From: Candidatus Bathyarchaeum sp.
GTDB lineage: Archaea > Thermoproteota > Bathyarchaeia > Bathyarchaeales > Bathyarchaeaceae
Direction: 5' to 3'
Length of the DNA stretch: 24,690 nucleotides
Assembly (NCBI GenBank): GCA_004376385.1
Contig: SOJY01000127.1
Location: forward strand, 1 to 24,690
The notes under the pieces were generated by a model. The model searched no databases. It had not been told where the DNA came from and worked only from the letters and a program-made list of their open reading frames with translations. Below, one piece after another: positions 7,531 through 15,426 of this stretch (within the stretch, counting starts at the first letter, position 1; every line of letters starts with the position of its first letter). Made by a program: the position numbers and the translations under genes.

Positions 7531-7554
7531 TTTGGGGATTAAACAAACCCCAAA
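7531..7554. repeat. Inverted repeat in the divergent promoter region
   Basis: TTTGGGG (7531-7537) and CCCCAAA (7548-7554) form perfect 7-base arms around a ten-base A-rich spacer. It lies between the TATA box of the PAC2 gene and the TTAATATAAG element that precedes the radical SAM gene. It could be an operator shared by both genes or a structured leader; the sequence alone cannot decide. Confidence 0.4.
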
Positions 7555-7643
7555 AACCCAAACATTATCACTATTAGTTAATATAAGAGATAAATATTGC
7601 GTGTACCTAATTTCCGTTAGCCAACAAATTTAGGAGGAACCGC

Positions 7644-9077
7644 TTGAAAGCTCATATAACCCTTGCGAATCCACCGTACCCCAGTGGGGCTCCTCAGGCA
7701 TTTTTCATCCCGCTTAGCATCGGATATTTGGCTGCAGTTCTAGAAAAGGAAGGATACACCGTTGACGTTATTGACTGCCAATTGCTCAAACCCACAAAGA
7801 AACAGTTAGAAAGAGAACTTGATCAGCTTCAACCCGATGTAGTCGGAGTGACCTCCACCACTCTTACATACAATCCTGCACGTGAAATTGTGAAGACAAC
7901 AAAGGAAGCATATCCAAACTGCCTGACTATAATGGGAGGACCGCACGTCACAGTTATGGATGAACAAACCCTCAACGAGAATCCAGAAGCAGATATTATA
8001 ATTAGAGGTGAAGGCGAACAAACCATCCTAGAGATCGCAAACCTCGTATCTAAATCCAACCTGAAAGACCTTGACAAGGTTGCAGGCATAACATTTAGGA
8101 AGAATGGACAAATCGTCCAAACGACCAACAGACCGTTCATTCAAAACTTGGATGAGTTACCATATCCTGCTTTTCATCATTTTGAGGTAAGCAAGTATCG
8201 GATTTTCGGGAAAATATACCTCCCTATTATATCTACTAGGGGGTGTCCATTCCAATGCACATTCTGCTCAGCATCCCGAATGTGTGGGAAACGCATTAGG
8301 GCAAGAAGTCCAAATAATTTCGTGAACGAGTTGGAGTTGTTAAATGATACGTATAACCCTGACGCCGTTATCTTTTACGATGATGTTTTTACATTAGACA
8401 CAAAGAGAGCATTCGAGATCTGTGACGAAATAAAGAACAGAAATTTGGACATCCAATGGGATTGTCGAACAAGGGTTGACCTAGTTTCTAAAGAGATTTT
8501 GGCTAAAATCAGGGACACAAACTGTCAACGAGTATTTTATGGAATTGAGTCAGGCTGCCAAACGATACTGAATGCCATGAAGAAGGGAACAACGGTTGAA
8601 CAAGGTGAAAGGGCGATTAAATGGGCGAAGGAAGTAGGTCTATTTGTTGATACATCCGTGATCTTCGGGTATCCAGGCGAAACGAAAGATATGTTAAAAC
8701 AAACTCTTGATTTCATCAAAAAAACGAAGCCAGACGCTGTATATCCATTTGTGGCGAACCCTTACCCCGGCACTGAAATTCGCAAGCATGTTGAGAGTAT
8801 GGGCTGGAAAATGTCCTCAGACTGGAGCCTGTATGATACAATGAAGCTGGTCTCTGAAAATCCTCTTTTATCGGCTGAAGAGATTAGAAAAGCAAAAAGG
8901 ACACTATACAACAGTTTCTACTCCCCATCATACATTCTGTGTCATTCGTTAAAAGGGATGAAAGGGAACTTTTACAGTCAAATAATGGCTCGAACCGCGT
9001 TGAATCACTTCCTTTGGCGGCTCAAACTGCCACTGTTGTTTTCTAAAATCCTCAAGAAACTATCGCTTCAAAGATAG
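7644..9077 (+). CDS. B12-binding-domain radical SAM protein
   Basis: A 477-residue class B-type radical SAM enzyme. Residues about 1-140 form a cobalamin-binding Rossmann-like domain (NPPYP, PLSIGYLAAVLEKEGYTVDVID, IMGGPHVT, IIRGEGEQT); the DxHxxG His ligand is absent, as is usual in this class. The radical SAM core follows, with the 4Fe-4S cysteines Cys201, Cys205 and Cys208 in STRGCPFQCTFCSASRMCG and a GIESG strand. A basic, hydrophobic C-terminal tail of about 80 residues ends it. Relatives methylate unreactive carbons or act in lipid, cofactor and tRNA modification, so the substrate is open. The TTG start is chosen for a strong AGGAGGA nearby (7632). No neighbouring gene suggests a pathway. 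Confidence 0.88.
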   Translation: MKAHITLANPPYPSGAPQAFFIPLSIGYLAAVLEKEGYTVDVIDCQLLKPTKKQLERELDQLQPDVVGVTSTTLTYNPAREIVKTTKEAYPNCLTIMGGPHVTVMDEQTLNENPEADIIIRGEGEQTILEIANLVSKSNLKDLDKVAGITFRKNGQIVQTTNRPFIQNLDELPYPAFHHFEVSKYRIFGKIYLPIISTRGCPFQCTFCSASRMCGKRIRARSPNNFVNELELLNDTYNPDAVIFYDDVFTLDTKRAFEICDEIKNRNLDIQWDCRTRVDLVSKEILAKIRDTNCQRVFYGIESGCQTILNAMKKGTTVEQGERAIKWAKEVGLFVDTSVIFGYPGETKDMLKQTLDFIKKTKPDAVYPFVANPYPGTEIRKHVESMGWKMSSDWSLYDTMKLVSENPLLSAEEIRKAKRTLYNSFYSPSYILCHSLKGMKGNFYSQIMARTALNHFLWRLKLPLLFSKILKKLSLQR

Positions 9078-9088
9078 GACTGTGAACG

Positions 9089-9121
9089 GAGCACTAATTT
9101 TTTTCTTGATACTGCTCTTTT
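9089..9121 (+). terminator. Possible terminator after the radical SAM gene
   Basis: GAGCA (9089-9093) and TGCTC (9113-9117) can pair across a loop containing seven T, and are followed by a second T run. The stem is short; the T-rich tracts are the stronger evidence. Confidence 0.35.
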
Positions 9122-9162
9122 TGAGATTAAATGTTAATAAATGAGTCCTTCTGAGACACTAG

Positions 9163-9170
9163 TTTAATAA
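9163..9170 (+). promoter_or_regulatory. TATA-like box for the transglycosylase gene
   Basis: TTTAATAA predicts a transcript start near 9192, one base before the ATG at 9193. This suggests a leaderless message and argues against the in-frame GTG at 9172 as start. Confidence 0.45.
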
Positions 9171-9192
9171 GGTGTGTCTTGGCGGTTTCGTT

Positions 9193-10821
9193 ATGTCTTT
9201 TGAGATAGTAAACAGAGATTTGATGGCGCGGATAGGCAGATTCGAAACCAAGAGTGGTGTAGTGGAGACGCCGTTGCTTTTTCCTGTAATTAATCCTAGT
9301 CTTCAGCCGATCCTTCCTAAAAGGTTAGAGGAAGAGTTTGGTTGCAGAGCCCTCATAACCAACGCCTATATAATAAACAAGAACTTCAAAGAAACTGCAA
9401 GCGAAAAAGGACTCCACAAATTCTTGAACTTCAGCGGGTCAATTATGACTGATTCTGGCGCTTATCAGCTTCTTATCTACAAAGGCGTAGAAACCACCCC
9501 CAAAGAAATTGTACGGTTCCAAGAGACTATAGACACGGACATAGCCACTATATTGGACATCCCCACAGGATGGGGCGTCTCCAAAGAATATGCACGATAC
9601 ACCGTAAAAGAGACGATCAAACGGGCAAAAGCGTTAGAGAAGATGAAGAGCCGCGACGACTTGGCATGGGTTGGTCCAGTTCAGGGCGGACAATACCTTG
9701 ATCTTGTCGCCAAATCAGCAAAAGAAATGGGAAAACTGCCTTTTCAGGTTCACGCTTTAGGTAGCCCAACTCCAGTGATGGAGCAGTACAAGTTTGACAC
9801 CCTTGTCGATATGATTGTAACTGCAAAGATGAATCTGCCTCCAGAACGTCCCCTTCACCTCTTTGGCGCCGGTCACCCCTTCATGTTCGCTTTAGCAGTA
9901 GCCCTAGGATGCGACCTGTTTGATTCAGCAGCTTATGCCCTGTTTGCTCGGCAAGACCGTTACTTGACAGAGTCGGGCACCGCAAGACTAGACAAAATGG
10001 AATATTTCCCATGCTCATGTCCAGTGTGCAACAAAACTGATCCAGAAACTGTGAGAGCCCTGCCCAAAGAAGAGAAACAAAAGCTGCTTGCTGAGCATAA
10101 TCTTCATGTTAGTTTCTGCGAGTTACGGCGAATAAAACAGGCGATAACTGAGGGGCGCCTCTGGGAACACATGGAAATGAGGGCTCATGGGCACCCGTCT
10201 CTTCTTCAAGCCCTAAAAAAAGTGGCAAAATACAGCGAATACATGGAACAGCAGACTCCCGTCACCAAAAAAGGCGGTATCTTCTTCTTCAGTTCACTGG
10301 GGTTAGCCCGTCCAGAGGTCATCCGGTACAGACGAAGGCTTCTTGAAAGGTACTCTGTGCCACCTGAAGCAAAGATTCTTTTGTTGCTACCGCAAACCAG
10401 AAAGAAACCATTCCACAACTCAAAAGAACATGAAACAGTCATGAAACAATTACAACAGACAATCTATGACAAAGTTGATTTCGTTCACGTTTGCACGTAT
10501 GCGGCACCATTTGGCGTAGTACCCACGGAACTAGATGACGTTTATCCCCTGTCACAAAACATGATTGCGTATCCCTTCGACTCTGAAACCGTAACGTACG
10601 TGGCAGGACAGGTGTCAAACTACATCAAAAAAACAGGCTATGAACGGGTAATCATTCTTCGTGACCCAAAAGTTTGGATGGGAAAGGTTGCGGCAGCTTG
10701 TAGGCGGGCTTGCAAGAAGAAACAAGTTCCATTCTTAGCGCTGCGAGAAAGAGACCCCTGGGCTACAAGCACTATAGAACATCTTGCAGCTGTGATACAA
10801 GAAGCAGTAATGTCGCTATAA
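9193..10821 (+). CDS. tgtA: Archaeal tRNA-guanine(15) transglycosylase fused to ArcS-like core domain, no PUA
   Basis: Exchanges guanine-15 in the tRNA D-loop for preQ0, the committed step to archaeosine. Numbering is from the longer GTG form. The catalytic TIM barrel is complete: DSGAYQ (Asp94), VQGGQY, FDSAAYALFAR (Asp251), and a zinc site Cys281-x-Cys283-xx-Cys286 plus a downstream His. From about residue 365 the C-terminal part is not the C1-C2-PUA series of Pyrococcus TGT. It resembles DUF5591, with RPEVIRYRRR and then Pro407-Gln-x3-Lys-Pro-Phe-x2-Ser-x2-His420. This parallels the ArcS core motif PC-x3-KPY-x2-S-x2-H, with Cys changed to Gln and Tyr to Phe. No PUA domain follows. The ATG at 9193 (542 residues) is preferred on the TATA-like box. 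Confidence 0.9.
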   Translation: MSFEIVNRDLMARIGRFETKSGVVETPLLFPVINPSLQPILPKRLEEEFGCRALITNAYIINKNFKETASEKGLHKFLNFSGSIMTDSGAYQLLIYKGVETTPKEIVRFQETIDTDIATILDIPTGWGVSKEYARYTVKETIKRAKALEKMKSRDDLAWVGPVQGGQYLDLVAKSAKEMGKLPFQVHALGSPTPVMEQYKFDTLVDMIVTAKMNLPPERPLHLFGAGHPFMFALAVALGCDLFDSAAYALFARQDRYLTESGTARLDKMEYFPCSCPVCNKTDPETVRALPKEEKQKLLAEHNLHVSFCELRRIKQAITEGRLWEHMEMRAHGHPSLLQALKKVAKYSEYMEQQTPVTKKGGIFFFSSLGLARPEVIRYRRRLLERYSVPPEAKILLLLPQTRKKPFHNSKEHETVMKQLQQTIYDKVDFVHVCTYAAPFGVVPTELDDVYPLSQNMIAYPFDSETVTYVAGQVSNYIKKTGYERVIILRDPKVWMGKVAAACRRACKKKQVPFLALRERDPWATSTIEHLAAVIQEAVMSL

Positions 10822-10947
10822 AACAGGTTTTAGCGTTCCTTTTGAAAGATGACGATGTCAATAGAATTCTACGAAAAAAGGTTACTGTTTAAATGACAGC
10901 ATATACTTAAACAATCTAATATTTCATGTAACATTACTTAACGGAGG

Positions 10948-12219
10948 ATGAAAACGATCCCGATGAAAATCAGATTTCTCGGAAGCGCAAGAGAAGTTGG
11001 CAGAGCATGTGTTGCAGTTAAATCAGAAAAGAATCAGCTGCTTCTTGACTATGGCGTTATGCTAGATGATGAACCCGGGTTTCCTATGCATATTCCACCC
11101 AAAGAGGTAGACGCTATAATTCTAACTCACAGCCACTTAGATCACTCAGGTGGTGTTCCGCTCTTCCACATTCAAGACAAGAAACCAGTTTACGGAACAC
11201 AACTAACATTCGATCTCGTCAAGCCACTAATCTCCGACTTTATACGCCTATCCGGTTACTACCTATCCTTCGAATTCCTAGAACTGCAAACCATGCTGAG
11301 AAGCTGTGTTCATCTTGACTTCCGAAAAGAACAAACCATCGGAGACATGAAATTTCAGTTCCTGAATTCTGGGCATCTACCAGGAGGTGCTCAAGTCTTG
11401 ATAGAAGCAGAGGGAAAAAGAATTATTTACACGGGAGACTATAATTCTATGGACACCCAACTTCTCTCTGGCGCAGACCGAGACTACGGCGAACTCGACG
11501 CCATAATCATTGAAAGCACCTATGCCAACGAGGTTCACCTTGAAAGAAAAGAGATAGAAAAAGAATTCATGGAACACGTCAATCGTGTCGCAGAAAACGG
11601 AGGAACCGCATTAATTCCCGCCTTCAGCGTAGGACGCTCACAAGAAATAGCGTGTGTCTTAGCTGCTAACCATTTTGAGTATCCTGTTGCCATGGATGGT
11701 ATGGCTCGTGAGGTTAACCGTATAATGATGAATCACTCGTCCTATATGCGGGACCCTAAATTATTCGTTAGGGCTCTTCGCTCCGCGACTTGGGTGGACG
11801 GATATAAGGACCGCGGAAAAATAGCCAGTAAGCCGGGGGCAATCATCTCTCCGGCAGGAATGCTAAAGGGAGGACCCGCCGCATTTTATATCCAGAAGGT
11901 TGGAAAAAAGAGCAAGAATGGTGTTTTCCTCGTAGGATACCAGATTCCTGGAACTCCTGGACGGGAGTTGCTTGATTCAGGAAAATGCATCATTGACGGG
12001 AAAGTGCAGAACGTTAAGGCTCAGGTGAAGCGCTTCGATTTCTCATCTCACAGCGGAGCCAACGAACTCAAAGATGCAGTCAAGGACCTGAAGGGAAACC
12101 CGACCGTTTATGTGGTGCATGGAGAAGAAGCGAACTGTGAAATGTTTGCTGAATGGATAAAAACGGAAGTTGGACTTGAAGCTGTAGTGCCAAAGGCAGG
12201 AGACGCATTCACAGTATAA
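10948..12219 (+). CDS. CPSF-like beta-CASP metallo-beta-lactamase ribonuclease (aCPSF2 type)
   Basis: A 423-residue nuclease of RNA processing or decay. Metallo-beta-lactamase motifs: HSHLDH (61-66), His143 in SGHLPGGA, Asp164 in YTGDYN. Beta-CASP motifs: A with Glu189 (ESTYA), B with His391 (VVHGEE), C with His368 in FSSHSG; also PAFSVGRSQE (224-232) and SPAGMLKGGPA, a signature of the CPSF group. It lacks the N-terminal KH domains of aCPSF1 and, by length and motifs, fits aCPSF2 better than aRNase J. The start is uncertain: GGAGG touches the ATG at 10948 with no spacer, and a second ATG at 10963 gives the more typical MKIRFLGSAREVGR beginning. A TATA-like element lies near 10901-10908. Confidence 0.88.
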   Translation: MKTIPMKIRFLGSAREVGRACVAVKSEKNQLLLDYGVMLDDEPGFPMHIPPKEVDAIILTHSHLDHSGGVPLFHIQDKKPVYGTQLTFDLVKPLISDFIRLSGYYLSFEFLELQTMLRSCVHLDFRKEQTIGDMKFQFLNSGHLPGGAQVLIEAEGKRIIYTGDYNSMDTQLLSGADRDYGELDAIIIESTYANEVHLERKEIEKEFMEHVNRVAENGGTALIPAFSVGRSQEIACVLAANHFEYPVAMDGMAREVNRIMMNHSSYMRDPKLFVRALRSATWVDGYKDRGKIASKPGAIISPAGMLKGGPAAFYIQKVGKKSKNGVFLVGYQIPGTPGRELLDSGKCIIDGKVQNVKAQVKRFDFSSHSGANELKDAVKDLKGNPTVYVVHGEEANCEMFAEWIKTEVGLEAVVPKAGDAFTV

Positions 12220-12328
12220 ACTAAATGAGGAGACTTTGTGGTTACCATTCGTTGTTGCCATGATTGTGTAGTAAATAAAAGTGAAAGGATTTTATTGTAG
12301 AATATCAATCCTGTTGTGGTCATAAGCG

Positions 12329-13528
12329 TTGAATCTCACAGAAAGAGTGCAGAATCTTGAGTATGCTATCCGTGATGTTGTAGGGCATGCTAGGCAACTG
12401 GAAAAGAAAGGAAAAGATGTCATATATCTTAACATTGGAGACCCATTACTGTTTGACTTCGAAACGCCTGAACACATCAAAGAGGCACTAATTCAAGCAG
12501 TGAAAGAGGGCTTCAATGCGTATTCTCCTTCAGAGGGCATTCCTGAACTAAGAGACGCAATCTGCGAGAAGGAAAAAAAGGTTGGTGACATCGACATTTT
12601 GCCCGAGAATGTGATAGTTTCTAACGGCGTGTCTGAGGGAATTCAGATGGTCCTCGGAGCATTGGTTGAAAACGGGGACGAGGTTTTGGTGCCGGGTCCT
12701 GCTTATCCGCCTTACATTTCGTACACCGAGTTCTTTGGAGGTAAAGCTGTTCAGTACAAAACTTCCGAAGAGAATGGATGGCAACCTGACTTGGATGATG
12801 TTAGATCTAAGGTAAATGACTCAACACGGGCGATAGTTATCATAAACCCTAACAACCCATGCGGAGCCCTATACGACAAGAATACTGTCAAGGCAATGGT
12901 TGATCTGGCGGGAGAACATGATATCCCGTTGATATCTGATGAGATTTATGACCAGATCGCATATGACGCGCCTGTGAGTACAGCTAATGTAGCCAAGGAT
13001 GTTCCTGTTATCGGGCTTAACGGCTTCTCAAAAGTCTATTTGATGACAGGCTGGAGGCTGGGTTACGTGTACTTTACAGGACAGGATGAAGAAGCATTGG
13101 AGGAACTGCGGGAGCATGTCACAAAAGAGGCGAGAATACGGCTTTCCGCTAATACTCCTGTTCAGAAAGCAGCTGTGGAAGCCTTGAGAGGACCCCAAAA
13201 TTACATTTCTCGCATGGTGAAGAAGCTACGGGAAAGAAGAGATTATTCCCATAGGCGCCTCAACGAGATCGATGGAATCAGCTGTGCAGAACCTAAAGGG
13301 GCTTTCTATTTCTTCCCTAAAGTTGACGGAATTGGGTCAAAATGGAGAGACGACATGGCTTTTGTTCGTGATCTATTGGAACAGACGGGCATCGTCTTTG
13401 TTCACGGCTCTGGCTTCGGATCAGCATACGGTTCGGGACACTTCAGAGGAGTATTCTTGCCGCCCATAGAAACCCTTGAGAAAACTTTTGATAGACTAGA
13501 CCCGTTCATGGCGTCGACAGGACAATAA
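12329..13528 (+). CDS. Class I/II PLP-dependent aminotransferase (alanine/aspartate type)
   Basis: A 399-residue fold-type I aminotransferase, probably using alanine, aspartate or an aromatic amino acid with 2-oxoglutarate. Visible landmarks: NIGDP near the N-terminus, SNGVSEGI (98-105) at the cofactor phosphate, NPNNPCGA (173-180), Asp204 in SDEIYD pairing with the pyridine nitrogen, the Schiff-base Lys235 in GFSKVYLMTGWRLGY, and Arg373 in SGHFRGVFLP for the substrate alpha-carboxylate. Length and the GFSKVYLMTGWR segment resemble archaeal alanine aminotransferases of the AlaA type, but side-chain specificity cannot be fixed. The start is TTG with only a weak ribosome-binding site. Monocistronic: more than 100 nt precede it and a 597-nt gap follows. 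Confidence 0.88.
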   Translation: MNLTERVQNLEYAIRDVVGHARQLEKKGKDVIYLNIGDPLLFDFETPEHIKEALIQAVKEGFNAYSPSEGIPELRDAICEKEKKVGDIDILPENVIVSNGVSEGIQMVLGALVENGDEVLVPGPAYPPYISYTEFFGGKAVQYKTSEENGWQPDLDDVRSKVNDSTRAIVIINPNNPCGALYDKNTVKAMVDLAGEHDIPLISDEIYDQIAYDAPVSTANVAKDVPVIGLNGFSKVYLMTGWRLGYVYFTGQDEEALEELREHVTKEARIRLSANTPVQKAAVEALRGPQNYISRMVKKLRERRDYSHRRLNEIDGISCAEPKGAFYFFPKVDGIGSKWRDDMAFVRDLLEQTGIVFVHGSGFGSAYGSGHFRGVFLPPIETLEKTFDRLDPFMASTGQ

Positions 13529-13608
13529 CTTGGCACTAATGGACTTCAAACCAGATTCTTAAAATCTTGAGTTTCGTTAGAATTAGGCTGGAGTTCTCAC
13601 TTGATGAT

Positions 13609-13722
13609 TCAGTAGCCTTTCCACGCGTCAGGATTTTGATATTTCACTTTAAGGCGGTCATTATCAAATAACGCATGTAGAAATGTTTGGAACTCTTCGT
13701 TTGAAAGCCTTTTGGCTGACAT
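13609..13722 (-). CDS. Putative 37-residue microprotein
   Basis: A short reading frame starting MSAKRLSNEEFQTFLHALFD and ending with NPDAWKGY. The ATG has AGGAG (13732-13728) at an ideal five-base spacing, and TATATATTT (13762-13754) sits about 26 nt before a plausible transcript start. The amphipathic helix-like sequence (S-x-E-E-F-x-x-F-L-x-x-L-x-x-D) resembles the leader or helical part of Nif11-type small proteins only in a general way. Against it being a simple small gene, the same frame stays open upstream through a GTG at 13779 (56 residues) and, beyond a TGA, continues in coding-like fashion to an ATG near 13810. It may therefore be the end of a decayed gene. Function not recognised. 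Confidence 0.4.
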   Translation of the reverse strand: MSAKRLSNEEFQTFLHALFDNDRLKVKYQNPDAWKGY

Positions 13723-14125
13723 TGCAACTCCTAAATTATTTTGAGCCTTCAGTAAATATATAGCAGTTACTGCGGACACAAATATACTTCAAAAACCGAT
13801 GTACCCTGTTGCTGACATTCGTTATTGTATGGTTAATTCTGAGAGTTATCGATTCAATTTATCGACGAGTTTTTGGTAAGAACGGATCATTAGTAATTGC
13901 TTGAGTTACGGCTTTGTTAATAGCATCAATTCTGCAATGAATAAAGAGTGGTCTTCAATATTAGGAGAGAACAGTTGGGATATGCATAGGATTTTGTGTG
14001 CCAAAAAGGTGAACTTGTGTTCTTTACGAAAAGGAAGCAACCGTTAAATAACGCTTCTCTACAAAACTGAACTGCATCTCTACTGTTTAACCTGTCAAAA
14101 GATATACGGAAACGGTGAAAAAATA
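13723..14125 (-). other. Intergenic stretch with coding-like minus-strand fragments
   Basis: No intact gene is visible here. On the minus strand, plausible protein pieces occur in different frames, for example RLNSRDAVQFCREALFNGCF (around 14092-14033) and DAINKAVTQAITNDPFLPK (around 13922-13866), broken by stops and without usable starts. This may be an eroded gene, or chance. On the plus strand only frames under 40 codons without ribosome-binding sites were seen. The gap ends with GATATACG (14101-14108) and GGTGA (14114-14118), start signals of the next gene. Confidence 0.3.
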
Positions 14126-15385
14126 ATGAAGATAGCTGTGTTTGTTTACGAGTATCCACCCAAAATTGTTGGTGGCTTAGGAACCTATGCTGCGGAGATA
14201 ACGCGTAAGTTCGTTTTGCTTGGTCACGACGTCACGGTCTTCACAATGAATGACGATAAAGGAAGCCTCCCTACCAGAGAGCTTCTGCGTGGCATAGAAA
14301 TTCATCGTCCCATCCACATCGACGTTTCTGATTCCCTGCCGGATGTAATCGCGGAAGACGTTAAGAAGTGGGGCAGAGGAATTCAGTTCTTCTCAAAAAT
14401 TTTGATCTACAATTATCTAAGCGCCTCAAAAATGGTTAACGAACTTGTTAGAGTCGAAGACTTCAAATTTGATCTGGTGGTAGCCCATGACTGGCTCTCA
14501 GTTATTGCTGGCATAACTATCCAAAAAGAGCTGGGAATACCTTTGGCTTTTCATGTACACTCCAACGAGAGAGGACGAACATTAGGCAATGGCTCAGGTG
14601 TAGTCAGAAGCATAGAAAACAGGGGAGGACAGATGGCGGACATGGTCATAACGGTTTCTTACGCGATGCAGGATGAACTGATACAGGCTGGTTTTCCTGC
14701 AGAGAAGATTCGAGTTTGCTACAATGGTGTGGATCCAAAGAAGTATAATCCTGAGCAAGTGAGTGAAGAACGAATTAAGGATGTTAGAAAAAAATATGGA
14801 CTCACCAAAGATGACATGATGGTACTCTTTGTGGGGAGACTCGTATGGGTCAAGGGGGTAGATAAACTCATCAGGGCAATGCCCCAAGTCTTGCAAAAGA
14901 TTCCTAACGCAAAACTGGTGGTTGTTGGTCTCGGTGACATGCGAGACTATCTGGAAGGTCTTGTTCGTAATCTACACCTTGAAGATATTGTTAAATTCCG
15001 TTTCGAGTTCATACCCGAGGAAGAGCGAATCGCCCACTATGCGGCGTGTGATGTTGCAGCTTATCCTAGTCTCTATGAGCCCTTCGGAATTGTCACCTTA
15101 GAGGCTATGAGCATGGAGAAACCAGTAGTTGTTGGAGCCGCAGGCACCAGCGGAATGAGAGAGATTGTCAGCATTAGTGGTTCTGATCAATGCGGATTCC
15201 ACATTAACCCGAACGACCCGACGGACATTGCTTGGGGAATTACAAGTGCCATCGAAGACCCTGAGAAAAGGATTCAATTTGGACGCAACGGCAGGAAACG
15301 TGTTCTTGAACTCTTTAGTTGGAACACAGCTGCAAAGTCAACGATTGATCGCTATTCTGAACTTTTAGGGTTGAAAAAATCTTAA
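14126..15385 (+). CDS. GT4 glycosyltransferase, glycogen-synthase-like
   Basis: A 419-residue retaining glycosyltransferase of GT-B fold. The N-terminal acceptor domain has YEYPPKIVGGLGTYA (8-22), the GGLG loop typical of starch/glycogen synthases, and AHDW (120-123). The C-terminal donor domain has VGRLVWVKG with Arg238 and Lys243 for the nucleotide diphosphate, and the E-x7-E pair Glu318 and Glu326 in YEPFGIVTLEAM. Alpha-glucan synthesis from UDP- or ADP-glucose is likely, but GT4 also includes sucrose synthases and mannosyltransferases. The ATG has GGTGA seven bases upstream. The next gene starts about 40 nt downstream on the same strand and encodes a hexose-1-P nucleotidyltransferase, which supports nucleotide-sugar use. 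Confidence 0.88.
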   Translation: MKIAVFVYEYPPKIVGGLGTYAAEITRKFVLLGHDVTVFTMNDDKGSLPTRELLRGIEIHRPIHIDVSDSLPDVIAEDVKKWGRGIQFFSKILIYNYLSASKMVNELVRVEDFKFDLVVAHDWLSVIAGITIQKELGIPLAFHVHSNERGRTLGNGSGVVRSIENRGGQMADMVITVSYAMQDELIQAGFPAEKIRVCYNGVDPKKYNPEQVSEERIKDVRKKYGLTKDDMMVLFVGRLVWVKGVDKLIRAMPQVLQKIPNAKLVVVGLGDMRDYLEGLVRNLHLEDIVKFRFEFIPEEERIAHYAACDVAAYPSLYEPFGIVTLEAMSMEKPVVVGAAGTSGMREIVSISGSDQCGFHINPNDPTDIAWGITSAIEDPEKRIQFGRNGRKRVLELFSWNTAAKSTIDRYSELLGLKKS

Positions 15386-15426
15386 GGTTTCTTCTGCCTA
15401 AACTTGTTCTTTAGTTGGAAGAAAAA

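Noticed and set aside
9172..9192. GTG start extending the transglycosylase by seven residues
   Set aside because: It would lie upstream of the transcript start predicted from TTTAATAA, and MSFEIVNRD is the more usual beginning.
13602..13719. TGATGAT and CTGA as possible box C and D of a guide RNA
   Set aside because: The spacing is over 100 nt, far too long for an archaeal C/D RNA, no C'/D' boxes are seen between them, and the region overlaps the microprotein frame.
13926..14159. 77-codon minus-strand frame overlapping the GT4 start
   Set aside because: It begins inside the well-supported GT4 gene and crosses its promoter, with no start signals. Parts may be relic coding sequence, noted as a finding, but not an intact gene.
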